Below, piece by piece: positions 21,890 through 34,273 of a stretch of 64,000 nt of DNA (its first letter is position 1; every line of letters starts with the position of its first letter). This DNA comes from Zygnema cylindricum (lineage: Eukaryota > Streptophyta > Zygnematophyceae > Zygnematales > Zygnemataceae). Below the pieces are notes generated by a model. That model saw only the letters and a list, made by a program, of their open reading frames with translations. It did not search any database and was not told the origin of the DNA. A program made the translations under genes and the position numbers. The stretch lies in assembly GCA_037447655.1 (NCBI GenBank), contig JBBHKE010002129.1, forward strand, positions 106,248 through 170,247. Reading direction: 5' to 3'.

Positions 21890-22666
21890 TCATTGGTTTA
21901 GAGCCACCGCATTGGCGTGATGTATCACCCAATCGTGAACTCTCCTAGAATTTTCCTTTCTTTGCGATTGATTATATTTCGCTGCCCGTTCCGCCATGGC
22001 TGCCAAAGAAAAATATTTTTTCCTTTCCTTCTTCGTCTTCTCGTCTTCCTCCTCCTCTTCTTTTTCCCCGAACACGCTTACGTCACCGTCACCGTCACCG
22101 CTCCTTTCCCTCCTCTCCGATTCGCCGAAAAACCTCTCCGTACGCCACCTCATCGTACTTTTTTTCATCATTTCCCTCGACAAACCAAAATCCTCTTCCT
22201 CCTCCTCCTCCTCCTCCTCTCCATTCTCCACATTGTCGTTTCCTCTTCCATTTTTGTCGTTTTCCCCATCATGTCGAAACATTCCCGCGTCGAAATTCGA
22301 GCGAATCCTGAGGTGACACGTGGCGATGGTCTCGATCGTTTCGTGAATTTCCGCTAGAGACTCTACCAGCGTCTGCGATTGGTCCATCCGTACCATCGAC
22401 CTTCCGTACAAATTTTCCACTCGGTGGAGCGGATTGTACAGCTGGCCTTCCCTGCGCCACGCCGCGAGTCGCTCGGCGGCCAATCGGTCGCTGTCGGCCG
22501 TCGATTTCGAAGATTCGGTCGTCGGAGAAGGCGACGGCTGAGATTGATCGGAGTGCACGGGAACTTCTTTTTCCGCCTCTTTGTCCGCTTCCACGTGGAA
22601 GTCCGTCATTGGTCGGAAACATGATATGAGGTTGCCGACGTTCTTCTTCGGGAGTAGGAAATTCAT
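21890..22666 (-). CDS. Hypothetical protein, 258 residues, single exon
   Basis: I do not recognise a family. The ATG at 22664-22666 opens MNFLLPKKNVGNLISCF, followed by a mixed-composition region including RLAAERLAAWRREGQLYNPL and LVESLAEIHETIETIATC (helical in character). After that come an acidic Glu run (about residues 148-158) and a basic/acidic stretch with a short Glu run. The C-terminus (MAERAAKYNQSQ, HDWVIHHANAVAL) looks like ordinary protein. The reading frame continues upstream of the ATG, but only through the CT-repeat leader, so the ATG after the repeat is preferred. Support for a real gene comes from balanced composition, a TATA box about 190 bases upstream on the same strand, and no stop over 258 codons. 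Overlapping ORFs in other frames are shadows. Confidence 0.5.
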   Translation of the reverse strand: MNFLLPKKNVGNLISCFRPMTDFHVEADKEAEKEVPVHSDQSQPSPSPTTESSKSTADSDRLAAERLAAWRREGQLYNPLHRVENLYGRSMVRMDQSQTLVESLAEIHETIETIATCHLRIRSNFDAGMFRHDGENDKNGRGNDNVENGEEEEEEEEEDFGLSREMMKKSTMRWRTERFFGESERRERSGDGDGDVSVFGEKEEEEEDEKTKKERKKYFSLAAMAERAAKYNQSQRKENSRRVHDWVIHHANAVALNQ

Positions 22667-22667
22667 T

Positions 22668-22760
22668 TGGAGGGAGGGAGGGAGGGAGGGAGGGAGGGGG
22701 GAGAGGGAGGGGGGAGAGGGAGGAGAGGGAGGAGAGGGAGGAGAGGGAGGAGAGGGAGTG
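22668..22760. repeat. GGGA/GGAGA simple repeat in the leader of the minus-strand gene
   Basis: About 90 bases of GGAGGGAGG units, read on the minus strand as a CT-rich stretch, lie immediately before the proposed start codon. CT-rich leaders are common in plant genes. Confidence 0.8.
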
Positions 22761-22850
22761 ATAGAGAGAGGAAAGGGGAAGGTTGGTTTCTCTGACAAAG
22801 GGACGGAAGAATGAAGGGAATTGGTGCAGTGTGGAACTGGAAGGAAACCG

Positions 22851-22860
22851 TTTATATAGC
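22851..22860 (-). promoter_or_regulatory. TATA box for the 258-residue minus-strand gene
   Basis: The minus strand reads GCTATATAAACGG here, a close match to the plant TATA consensus. It lies about 190 bases upstream of the proposed ATG, leaving room for a leader of about 150 bases. Confidence 0.45.
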
Positions 22861-22918
22861 AGCCGTTTGGTCCGTACAGTTGAGGACGTTTTGGGGCAGT
22901 TTGACAGAATTCGTACAC

Positions 22919-24478
22919 GGAATGAACCTGCGTCTGTTGTCACGTATGGACCTTGGCCGTACGGATATAAGGACGGACGTTCGTCGTCACGCGCAAAAAG
23001 AATTAATGACGGCGGCGGCCCGGTACTACTGAACGGCTGGTCGGTAAAGAATCTAAAATGGTACAATTCTTAGGGTACGATTGTCGGCAGGTTTGACCAG
23101 TAATATTATCCCGAATCATGTGGCGGAAATGCCGGGGATGCTCGGTAACACAACGCGACAGATTAATCATTTGGACGTATTATAACAAGCTGCGACCGAA
23201 TTAGGTTTAAGACGCTTGGGCGAAGTTGAATTGTACGGATTGACGAGCCGGCTGAAGGTTCGGGAAATATAGTTTTAGAATTTAGACGACAGACCGTGAC
23301 GGTTTAAAATTATTTCTGTACCGATTCTTTACGTTATGAATTTGTTGTACGGAATATGGGTGGTAAAGCGGACGGACGGCTGGAAAAACGACAAAATGTG
23401 CTGACCGGAGGCAGCACGAAGCGGCAGAAGCTTCGGCTTTCAGCGACATTTTTAGGCTTTTACGGCGTACTATACAAAAATAAGGTATATAACACGAAAC
23501 ACAAGGAAATAGTTCTATATTTTATTATTTTTTCTGGTAGAACGGCAGTTAACTTGTTTTGCCGGAGTTGCCGAGCCTACTTTACGGCCACATTATTTTG
23601 CGACCTACAAACTTTAAAGAAGCAATGATTGCTGTTGTCGTACGGTCAACTGCATCGGCGCGGGCAGAATCAAAAAAAGTACAGAAACAAATATTTTAGG
23701 GTTGCTACACAAGCTCAAAAAAAAATTACTGTACTTTCAGCTTAACTTTATAGATGTACTCTTGTATTATTTTTTCACGACACACGTGCTTGAAAAGTAC
23801 AATACTGTAACGAATCCAGTGGACGCCACGTAGATGTACTTAGCCCACCTTTACGAGCCGAAAAACCGTTTTTTTCTACCTAGCTTGTACACGTGTAACG
23901 TCGCGACGCGTACTTCAAATTCTGCGAAACAAACACACGCCGCGTAAATGTTTATAAGACTTCATGTAGTATCTCCAGGTGTGTTTCTGTCAGACGAGTT
24001 GACGTGGACACAACTAGAGTGGACCAAAGTGGATTGTACTTTTGTACCTATACTAATCCGTACCATTAACCGACAAAAATACCATCTTCCCATTGGATGA
24101 ACAATAAACTTGTCGGAAACCCTAATGTCACTAATGAAAGGTTTGGCATATCATAGGAGGGGGCGGCGGAAATTTTGAGAGAAATGTGGAAATTTCCGTA
24201 CATTCCATACCGGCTTTTTTTCCGCCGCAAACCGCCAGTACAGTACCGCGTGAACTGTGTTCAAGCCTGCGATGACTTCGCACGCTTGAAAGTGACGTTT
24301 TGCCCACGTGTCAAACGAGCCTTACACGTCACGAGGACATGTGCTGAAAGCCAGAGTGAATTTAATTAGCGCCTTTTTGCTCCACAAATTTTGCCAAGAG
24401 TAATAATGGTTCATTTCCCATTATGCAGTCAATTGCGCCGGAAAAGTACAGTACAGTACAGTACAGTACAGAACTGTA
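22919..24478. other. Intergenic, no gene seen
   Basis: Mixed-composition sequence with no recognisable coding, RNA or complete transposon features. A short run of GTACA repeats at 24446-24470 directly precedes a MITE. Confidence 0.4.
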
Positions 24479-24937
24479 CACCGTGAATCGCTATTAGCGT
24501 TATATATAGCGTAGTGAAACAATTAGCGTACTTTACGGTAAATTGGGTTTTTTAGGGTACACAATGATACTAATTTATCATTCACTCTAATTTGTAAATT
24601 GTTTTGTATTCATTGTCGGACCATAATATCTAAACACTAAAATATGTGGTTGTACGGAATAGTTCAAATCGTACGTCGTAGCGTTTTTGCGACATCCGCA
24701 TCTGCCGGAAAATATTATTTTTCTGTACTTTTATATTGAAAATGTACGGAATAATACGGATATGACAGTCCGTACACCACACTATTTAAAATATCACTAA
24801 ATAACAGTTATGAGTATTGAGCGGGGTACCTCAAATAACGTTCATAAACATTTAGCGTACTTCATTCTATTTGAGAATTTGCCCAAAAAAAGAAGTTCCC
24901 CAATTAGCGTTATGTACGCTAATAGCGATTCACGGTG
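24479..24937. mobile_element. TA-MITE family K
   Basis: Starts CACCGTGAATCGCTATTAGC after a TA and ends GCTAATAGCGATTCACGGTG. The right TA is lost (next bases GTG). Inserted at a GTACAGTACAGTACA repeat. Confidence 0.65.
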
Positions 24938-25043
24938 GTGTCCGTACGGATTTTAGTCTAAACACGGGGAAAATGGAACGTACCAACTTTTCAGTTTTAA
25001 GCTTTCAACCGCGGATAGCGACTGTACGGATGGAGTTGTACTA

Positions 25044-26179
25044 CACCGTGTATCGCTATTAGTAGTGTTGTGTATCGGTAAGGATTTGCCGATAACCGAT
25101 ATGTACCTTTTTTCGGGTACCCGATAATCGATATATTGGTACGATATATCGCTATCGGTATTATCGCCGATAAATGCCCGATATTTATCGGTTTTATCGG
25201 CGATAACACCGATATCGATAACTATCGGCGATAATTGTACGGACCGTACAGATAAATGTACGGCTAGTACACTTAACTGTACGTGTTATTCCCAGGACGC
25301 GCCCTTCTAACAACCCCTATCTACTGAGGTGTACCAATCAGATCGCACAAAAAGTACAGTAGCCGCCATGAAAACTGTACGGTTTTGGTACGGATCCAGT
25401 AAAAACGATGTACCTCTCACATCCGACGCCATGGCTTTGTCCCATTCTTCCTTAAGATCCACTGAGGACCTGTCACGTGTCAATCTGTTGGCATTTTGGC
25501 ATAAGCTGCCAAAAGAGCCATTCCGGGATGCCGGCACTCACGCTGGCCGTCCGCTTGTATTTTCTCATTCCAAGTTGTCCGTTCCATTTCGGCGGCGTGC
25601 AAAATGTTATTTTGCGTCCGTTGTACGTTTACCATTCCATGTTCACCAGTTTGTCGATACAATTCCGTAAGTCGCCGTAAAATTCCTATTCAGTTAACCG
25701 GCCAACTTTTATGTGTTGCACTGTTCGTAATAAATCGCAGTTAAACAGAGACGGAACAGATTCGTATACGTGGCATGCCACGCTATATAAAGTAAATAAT
25801 ATAATACAGTATGTTATAAAGTAATATTGTATGCATACAATATATTTTTAAGTTATCGCCAATATGGAATTTGTTGGTCTCGGACCGATATATCGGGACC
25901 TCTGACCGTTCGATAACCGATAACTATCGGTATCGGTGTTATCGCGATAATTTTTTTATCGATACACAACACTAGCAATTAGTGTTAAAGCCTTTTCGTC
26001 TTATAATTCATCTTTTCTCCGTACACACTTGTCCAATTGTGGATCTGATGGTTGCGAATGAAAGGTGTGATTCTCAACTTCCGGTTGGCGGTCTCAAATT
26101 GAATATCGGGCAAGTGAGTACGGGAAAAAGATGTTTTAAGTGACGAAAAAATTATTAACACTAATAGCGATACACGGTG
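25044..26179. mobile_element. Hairpin MITE family A, copy 3, split by an hAT-like insertion
   Basis: The left end CACCGTGTATCGCTATTAG (25044-25062) and right end CTAATAGCGATACACGGTG are complementary, with TA flanks on both sides. The typical A-family body (TCTTTTCTCCGTACACACTT) resumes after the hAT-like element at 25063-25975. Confidence 0.75.
25063..25975. mobile_element. hAT-like non-autonomous element with 8-bp target duplication
   Basis: The 913-bp element has inverted ends TAGTGTTGTGTATCG and CGATACACAACACTA. It is flanked by GCTATTAG (25055-25062) and GCAATTAG (25976-25983), a 7-of-8 match. An 8-bp duplication and TAGnGTTG-type ends are hAT hallmarks. The interior is rich in CGATAT/ATCGG words. 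No transposase ORF. Confidence 0.7.
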
Positions 26180-26212
26180 TACTGTAGCGTAGCTGCTTAT
26201 TCGACGAGTTAA

Positions 26213-27213
26213 GGCAATTTCCCATGTGCTAAAGTTACAGTTACTTTCTGTCGTTTTCCTTTACAAATTGGAAAAAAAGGAAAAAATCTGCAGCCGTACC
26301 AAAAAATTCAAATTACCACCGTACAAGTTGCGTTCCATTCAAACTTTAGTTGTACCGCAGTTTGTCGTCTATCACGATGCAGTTTATCGTTTAGCCAGTT
26401 TCGACCCACTTTCGCGTCCATCCAGATCATCTTCAAACTTTATATAAAATCAACTCGCGAGGTGATTTTAAATAAATTTCCACGACGTGGGCGAATATGC
26501 ATATGATTTTGCACGCGTCGGAGGTTTTTGACAAAATTTTCCTAAAAAAAAAACCCACTGCACGTTTACAACCTGTACGTACTTTTTTTCGTGCACCTTT
26601 TTCCGTACAGAGGAAGTGGAGGGGTCTCGACCAACGGACGCGATTTCGCAAAAGCGAAGTTTGTGAAAGCGCCTCTCTCTCTCTCCCTCTCCCACTACCG
26701 CATCTATCTCACAATTTTAGCAACAAAAAACGTCTTTAATGGTATCAAATGAAATATCTATGAAAACGATTTCTTTTTACTATCTTTGAGCGTATTTTTA
26801 TTGCAAGTAGAGTAGGAAAAGACAAAAAACAACAATCAAGAAATCATGGCGATTTTTTTTTGAAGTTGTGACGTGGGCGCTGTCATAGTTGAGCGTGACG
26901 CGCGTGACGTCACAATGTCACAAACCCTAAACATCTGCAGTACCTCCACGTCGACAATGTGGCGTGCAGATATTGCGAAGTGAAAGAAACTGTTCAACGT
27001 GCGGATGGACGTCTGAAATTGAAATTGATTGGAAGTTTCGCAACATTTTGTGTACCGTTTATGTGTCACATGATTCGTACACGTCTACGCTTGTCAATAT
27101 TTGAAGTAACAAGTTATTTGCGATTACATCGGAATGCTCATAAAGATGTACAGAGAATCTTCGCTAGAAACAAAGTTATGAGATTAAAGTTTCGGCTACA
27201 TGGGAAAGTGTCG
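26213..27213. mobile_element. Harbinger-like family G, divergent copy 4
   Basis: Ends are GGCAATTTCCCATG and CATGGGAAAGTGTCG, flanked by TTAA on both sides. Central palindrome near 26444-26474 (AAAATCA, TCGCGA core, TGATTTT). Similar words to other G copies (CGACCCACTTTCGCG, CATCTTCAAAC). A 123-codon ORF overlaps its right end but resembles nothing known. Confidence 0.5.
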
Positions 27214-27537
27214 TTAACATGTGTGAAAAGTGATGGATTTTCACCTTTTCAGCGCGTGAAACTGCCCTTCGATAAACTTATCCATAAAATATCCGTTTTT
27301 GAACAGTTAAGTAGGGTGGACCTCCATTAGCGAAAGAGTGAGGTTGTTTACTAGATATCGTACGTTTTCGTAAAATTCACACCATAATAATTTGTTTTTT
27401 TTTAGGATACGTGTTTAATGGAGACTTAACAAGATTCTACTAAGGGTGTAAACCTCGACCGTTCGATATTCCGATTTTTCTAATCCTTGAAGCAATCTCT
27501 CAAACCATTTAGTGTGTAGCTAGAGTACTGTACAATA

Positions 27538-27753
27538 CACAGTGAATCGTTATTAGTGTTGGTGTTTTTTTTGTCTTTATAAACATCTTTTTCCCGTCAC
27601 AAGTGTTTGTTTATAGATTTGACTGTGCTTATTGAAATGTAAGATTCTCATCTTCCGATTTATGGTCTCAATTTGAAAATCGGACAAGTGTGCACAGTGA
27701 AAAGATATTATAAGTAGCGTAAAAAATATTAACCCTAATAGCGATACACTGTG
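27538..27753. mobile_element. Hairpin MITE family A, copy 4
   Basis: About 216 bp, starting CACAGTGAATCGTTATTAG and ending TAATAGCGATACACTGTG. Arms diverged relative to copy 6. A partial family F-like end (GGGTGGACCTCCATTAGCG) lies just to the left at about 27313. Confidence 0.65.
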
Positions 27754-27844
27754 CTGTATCCTTGGACGTGTACAATTGGTACACTTAAAAAAACCCTAAT
27801 ATAATATTGATGATGAACGAGCGATGACAACCTTACAGGTGGTA

Positions 27845-28405
27845 CACCTCTAATCGCTATTAGCATAGTGTAAGCTATTTCCGTCCCGTCTTTGTTTTTT
27901 TGTATTCTCCAATAGCGTATGTTAATCTATTTTTTTCTGTACGCCATTTAGGGTTATTTTCCAATTACCGTACAAAATGAAAGTACGTTGTCGTTTAAAT
28001 AGTGTGGTGTAAGGTAAGTGTCAGACCGTACAAAATTGTACCTTTTTAAATTAAAAAAGTATAATTAATGAGTTTAAGTAACCGCGGACGCATGAGAATA
28101 TGCGCTCTATAAAGGGGATGAAATCGCGTTGTCAAATATCACGTTCGCACATATTCGTCCAACAACCATGTTTCGACTGTGTGAACGTACGATTTGTGTA
28201 GGATTTGTCAGATTATGTACAAATACCTATATTAGTGTAAGCATGTTTGCGACCGACATTTTTTTTTTCAAAGACCCAAATTAGCATTTGTAAACAATTA
28301 GAATGTATGTTTTTTTTCAAAATTATCAAATTTTTAATTAGCGTAAACCACGCTAATTATTCGTATACGCTAAAGAAACTTCTACGCTAATAGCGATTAG
28401 CGGTG
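27845..28405. mobile_element. TA-MITE family C, copy 2
   Basis: 561 bp, same interior as 5041-5578 (AAATAGTGTGGTGTA, GTCAGACCGTACAAAATTGT, TATTAGTGTAAGCATGTTTG), with TA flanks. Confidence 0.75.
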
Positions 28406-28787
28406 TAGAGGTCATGTGGCATGTGCCTTACGTCATGGTGGATGCAAATCTACCAAAAGCAACGATAAAATCTTTGCCGGAGGATATTATTTGACGCTCC
28501 CTTTTGCATTGTTTGCAATATAGGGTTTTAAAGATTAAAACAAATATCGTACAATGATGATGCGTGGTATAGAATATGACATTTCGCGTAGGTTTTGAAA
28601 TCTTTATTTTTGTCATGTATTGATTTTGAGTTAGTATTTTCCATTACAGATATGAAGCATGAGCCCCTGTCCCTTCACCTTCCTCTGCTATGTGTCCATG
28701 AAATTCCTCCATCCATCTTCCTTCAATATATATCCATCCTTTATTCCCTCTCCATTAATCTGCATGCTGTAACTAAAGGGCTCCATA

Positions 28788-29560
<773 letters not shown>

Positions 29561-30534
29561 GGGTACGTCCTCATGTATTAAAGTATCGACTTTATTATGT
29601 CGTTTTCACCCAAAACGCAGTTCCGTACGAGAAAAACTTTAACCGTACAAGAAAATCAATACGTTAAGAGTACAACAAACGTCATGTCGATACTTTGAAT
29701 GTACTTCATATTTGTCGTCATGTTAACGAATTTTGTCGTTTTCCTTTTTTTAACCCTCGGGCAAGAGAATCCTGCCTGTCAAAAAACTTCATCAAAAATC
29801 ACCTTGCGACTTGATTTGAGGGAAAGTACCACCCAAACAATGAATTATAAGCCGTCCACGCACGCGGCACACTTGTGGTAAAATTATAGGACGAGGGAGA
29901 GCACTCGCAATTTTTCTCCCTGCCCGTCACGTGCATGTACGAAAAAGACGAGCATGTACGGAAAAAAAATTGCAAGGGACTTGGACCTCCACTTTCATTC
30001 ATGGGTCCTTTGCAAAATTTTGCGTCGTCGTCGCCTCTCCCCTCTCCTTCTCACACTATCGCTTTTATCTCTCACTTTTTAGAATGAGGCACGACCATGT
30101 TGGTATTAAATGAAAGATATTTAAAAAATAATTATTTTGACTACCTTTATGTATATTTTTATGGCAAGTTGATGAGAAAAGTCGGAAAAAATGAAATCGG
30201 ATAGCCATGGTAAAAAGTTTTTGAATTTTATGACGTCGACGTTGTCACAAGTGAGCATGGCGTCACAATGTCACAAAACCCTAACCTTCTGCCATGTCAC
30301 AAAATTACAAAAATTTAGACGTCTACAACCGCCGCTGTTTTTGTCGGCGTCAACAATTGTCGGAAGTTTCGTAGTCGTCTTCAACCGTCACAAAGTTGTA
30401 CCTACATCTACAACCGTCACCTTTCAAAGTTCTGATTTCATTTTCGCACATAAGGACGCTTTTCAAAGTAGTACGGAAGACTTTGCTACAGTCCAAAATA
30501 CTTTTCAAAGTATCGCTTACATGGGGATGTACCT
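29561..30534. mobile_element. Harbinger-like family G, copy 3
   Basis: 974 bp with ends GGGTACGTCCTCATG and CATGGGGATGTACCT, flanked by TTA at 29558-29560 and 30535-30537. Central quasi-palindrome at 29792-29818 (AATCACCTTGCGACTTGATT). Right half rich in GTCTACAACCG-type words. Confidence 0.65.
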
Positions 30535-30738
30535 TTAGCTTCCCCACAAACTTTTTTACTATCCCGTCCGTACTAGACGGTGTCACTTCCGAAGGTTCGT
30601 AAAGCTACAATGTAACGCTTGTAGATTTTTGTATATTTTTTAGTCGTCTATTTCGTCTGTAGTGAGTCTGACGTGGATGTGATATATAGCTTCTGTGAAT
30701 ATATTTTTCCCGAGTTCAAAACTTGAAATCTGTACCGT

Positions 30739-30955
30739 AACGTGTATCGCTATTATCGTTTTTTTTTTTTTTTGCCACTAAAAGCATCTTTTCTACGTAC
30801 GCATTTGTCCGATTTTTAATTTGAGACCGCCAATCGGAAGTTGAGAATCTTACCTTTCAATCGCAACCGCCAGAACAACAATCGGCCAATTGTCTACGGA
30901 GAAAATATGTTTTAAGTGGCAAAAAAAACATTGACGCTAATAGCGATTCACGGTG
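30739..30955. mobile_element. Hairpin MITE family A, copy 5
   Basis: Right end GCTAATAGCGATTCACGGTG intact with TA after it. The left end is diverged (CGTAACGTGTATCGCTATTA). Long internal inverted arms. Confidence 0.65.
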
Positions 30956-31001
30956 TACTAGACAAGTTTGAGGATTATCTATTTATCTTCAAAGCGTCTG
31001 A

Positions 31002-31780
31002 AGGTGCGTCTCCATGTAATTGAAACTTAGAGAAGTTACTTTGTATTTTAGCGCAGATCCGACCGACCTGGATTTCGGGTGTCCCTATGTGTACCAAACG
31101 AAGTTGTCACATAAGGGCGTGACGATTGTATACGTCGACAATGCCCGTGACGGCTGTCGATGGTGTACAATGTGATGACGCTCGTTATTTTTTGTAACTA
31201 CGTGTGACGTCGCATGACTTTTTGTGACATTGTAGACGTACCGCCATCGAGCCTATGTCGTTTCACGGTTGAAGAAGATGCACTTTGCCTTTGCGTCTCT
31301 TATCCGCTGGACGTGAAATGGCATCGGATCTTGAGACCCCTGGCGAAATAAAATCCGTACCAGGAGCAAACGGACAAAACCAAACAAATTGTGTACTTTG
31401 CTTTGTCTTACATGAACGCAAACAGACAAAACATAGCGGATCGTGCACTTCTGGTCATCGCTTGAATTCTTTTGAAATTTCTTGAAAAAAATTTACACGT
31501 GCGATTACTTGTTTTTTTTTTTTTTTCAAAAATTATTTGTTTTAAAACACATCTTTCCTGTATTTTAAAGAAAAGTTTAAAAATGACTTTTTTTGGCGTG
31601 GCGTTGGGTCAAATAACACAAAACGACAACATGTAGTACATCTTAAATTCGATGATGACGCAAAATATACTTCTCATTTTCTCTATTTTTTTGTATGGTT
31701 GAAACTTATATGGTACAACTCTAAGTTTTACAGGAAAACGACAGAAAAAAACTCTTACTTAGGCACATGGAGACGCACCC
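31002..31780. mobile_element. Harbinger-like family G, copy 2 (inverted relative to copy 1)
   Basis: 779 bp with ends AGGTGCGTCTCCATG and CATGGAGACGCACCC, flanked by TGA on both sides (30999-31001 and 31781-31783). The internal order is the reverse of copy 1. The central AAAACACATC region is a degraded palindrome. Confidence 0.65.
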
Positions 31781-32603
31781 TGAGTCCTTTTTGCCAGTCT
31801 TCGGGTATGTGGACCACCGTAATGTACGACAATTTGTTAGGGTTGTCGGTATTATACAATCATGTACTATACGGTGAGTTTCGTCTCTTTTTGCTAGACA
31901 CCTCTGGTGGTTTAATTTATTTTTGTTTTTTCGTTAGTTGTGTTAATTAGCGTTGACATTCCATTTGTTATCTATCTATTTATGCCTTAGTGTGGCGTTC
32001 CAAATAACGAAAAGTGAGGTTGTTTACAGAAGTCCATGTCAATCCGTACTATGTCGTACCTCAAATTTTGTTTTTATACGCCAACAACATTACGGAGAAT
32101 CTTGCCAAAATTCTCCAAAGGTTTTCGAGGTAACAATGACCGTTGGATGTTTTTTCGCGAAGCATTCGCTTCGAAGGTTTCTGTAAATGGTGATGTACCG
32201 CGAGGTGGTACATCACCATTTACAGAAAAAATTGAGCAGCGACACGTTGGATAATAAATGTACGTGTCAAGACGGTAACCAACGGATATTGAAAAATTTC
32301 GCACATGATATATGCATTCAAAAATTCAACAGAAATCACGAAAGTTATCTCTTAACGAGCTTTCGTCGCGCTATTTTTGTTACGGGCCTATTTGTGTAAG
32401 GGCTCATTCGTCACGCGAAAAAGCAGAAACCCTAAAAAAATGAGCTGGCATCTGACGTGCGTTTGCAAAGAGTACAATTTTTGTGTAGTACGATGCATTG
32501 GTCCGCACGTACATGGTATGCAAATGAAGTTTTCGAGTTGAAGTTGGTCCGTGGAAAAAATATTTGATGATTTTCAATATACTATCTTATCTTAAGTGGT
32601 ACC

Positions 32604-33554
32604 TGTAATTCTGTGACCTCCATTGGTACACAGAATGTCCAGCTTATGCGAAGCCTTTAGGATAGTATATGCACTTTTGACTTTGACAGTGAATAAGTCC
32701 CACCTTGGGACCCAAAAATCTCTGACTAACTACACCCCTGTGTAGCTTGGACTACCCTGAGTCCGCTGCAAAAAGAATCACTGAATTTGCTCACCCGAGC
32801 ATTAAGTTATGGCCGGCCAAAGATGGCTTAAAAATACAGAAGCACTCTCGGAGAGAGGCTGAATCCAAAAATATATTATAAGTCCTAAACTACCTCTCTA
32901 AGCCTACTGCTAGTGTACCTATCCAATCAAATGACTGTAAGGTAGAAGAAGGTACGGGTACCGTTGTACTTCTTCTACGGCCATAGTACGGCATTGCCGC
33001 TCCGCTGACGCGTGTCACTTCCTGAACCGCAGTTGCTCCCTCCGTGATACCCGTTGTCCAATCATCCTTCGCCACGTGTCACCCGCCGACATATGCTCAG
33101 CAAACCGCCAAAAACATACCGAAATTCCGGCTCCTCCGCGAGCCGTGGATCGCGAGCGTCTTTCAATTTCGTCCGTCGAAATTTGATGTCATTTCGTGCG
33201 GCACTTTATTTCGTGCGGTCTCGCACGTTTCATGTTCGTTTCGTCTCGTAAAATGTTTAAGTGAAGTATGCCGACGTGTCACATTATAAATAAATACCGA
33301 ATCCAGTATGTATATCGTTTCGTTAGGACCTAGTGGATAAGGTTAATGGCTACGCCGTACGGCCAATATCCGGAGGTCACCGGTTCAAGTCCTATTAGGG
33401 ACTGCCTAAGTTTTGCATGAATTTAAAGCTTCTGCTATGTCTCGTTACCTGTATGAGACAGCCATGGCTGCCTGCAAGTCCTCACTGACTATGACAAGTA
33501 TGAGGGTTGTTGGAAGACCATAAAGGACAAGACTATAAAATACCTTTTTCAACA
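32604..33554 (-). mobile_element. Solo LTR of the copia family
   Basis: 951 bp, near-identical in structure to the LTRs at 39066-40039 and 44357-45307. It runs from TGTAATTCTGTGACCTCC to CCTTTTTCAACA on the + strand. Flanks GTACC (32599-32603) and TTACC (33555-33559) match at 4 of 5 bases, consistent with a 5-bp target duplication and LTR-LTR recombination. Confidence 0.8.
33324..33400 (+). other. tRNA-like segment with pol III A and B boxes inside the solo LTR
   Basis: TAGTGGATAAGG at 33331 fits the A box (TRGYNNANNNG) and GGTTCAAGTCC at 33382-33392 fits the B box, with tRNA-like spacing of about 51 bases. Between them GGCTACGCCGTACGGCC can form an anticodon-like stem-loop. The D-arm resembles plant tRNA-Arg. 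Acceptor and T stems pair poorly, so it is tRNA-derived rather than a working tRNA. It lies antisense to the retroelement. Confidence 0.5.
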
Positions 33555-33612
33555 TTACCACTCATTTCGGAGCACCTGGATTTAAGACTATGCGAGAGAA
33601 TAACATTATAAG

Positions 33613-34069
33613 CATAGTTCAAAAGTAGGTGAATGTACGCCCATACAATATGCATATTGTACGCAAAAAATTCAATATGACCTAAAGACCCATATTGTAT
33701 TGGCCGCAAAATGAAATAAAATAGTAACAGGGTTGAGTTGCACATCGATCGATAGAGAATTAAACGACATGTCTAAATTTTGAAAAACATTTGGACAAAA
33801 AAATATTTTTCTGTGAGTGTTGAGGTATTTTTTATTTAAACCGTCTGATTTGGACGATCGGACGGTCGTTGATAAAAGTAGCGATCTAATAAGGTCACAT
33901 GAAAAGCCCATAACATAACTTACGATAGGACTATCGTCAAATTTGGACAATCAGACGGTCGCTGATCAAAGTAGCGATTTAAGAAGATCACATGAAAAGC
34001 CCATAACACAACTTACGATAAAAGCGCATACAGAAGGCCTACAATAGAAACGCCTACTTTCTAACTATG
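33613..34069. repeat. Dispersed repeat H, copy 3, with internal duplication
   Basis: Starts CATAGTTCAAAAGTAGGTGA and ends CGCCTACTTTCTAACTATG, which is a weak inverted repeat of the start. The segment with GACGGTCG, AAAGTAGCGAT, CACATGAAAAGCCCATAAC occurs twice in a row (about 33840-33928 and 33930-34018). Confidence 0.6.
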
Positions 34070-34273
34070 GTTATGTGTAGCATTATGTAATGTTGTTCGT
34101 ACGATTACAGAATTTCCTGATGGAACGCCACCCTTATTCTAGTATTTTTTTTCTTGATTCGTGTCGTGTTTAAACGAGTTTTGTAATTTTGTTGCTTTTT
34201 TTTCTTTAAAATCTTTAAACCCTTTTGTATCCGGATATTTTTTCCATCATAAAAAGGTTCACATTCCTTTTGA

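Larger units (their letters stand above)
31990..34133. mobile_element. Harbinger-like family F, copy 4, carrying a solo LTR and repeat H
   Basis: Ends are GTGTGGCGTTCCA and TGGAACGCCACCC, flanked by TTA at 31987-31989 and 34134-34136. The interior matches family F (AGTGAGGTTGTTTACAGAAG, a central palindrome at 32181-32225 around GATGTACCGCGAGG). It has been enlarged by the copia solo LTR at 32604-33554 and repeat H at 33613-34069. Confidence 0.6.

Noticed and set aside
22269-23066. 265-codon minus-strand ORF overlapping the 258-residue gene
   Set aside because: Arg/Ser/Pro-rich shadow frame that includes the CT repeat and crosses the TATA box.
26959-27330. 123-codon ORF with two Cys near the start
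   Set aside because: Overlaps the end of a Harbinger-like element, matches no family I know and has no supporting signals.
33601-34020. CRISPR-like direct repeats
   Set aside because: Only two long, imperfect copies within a dispersed transposon-like repeat in a plant genome.
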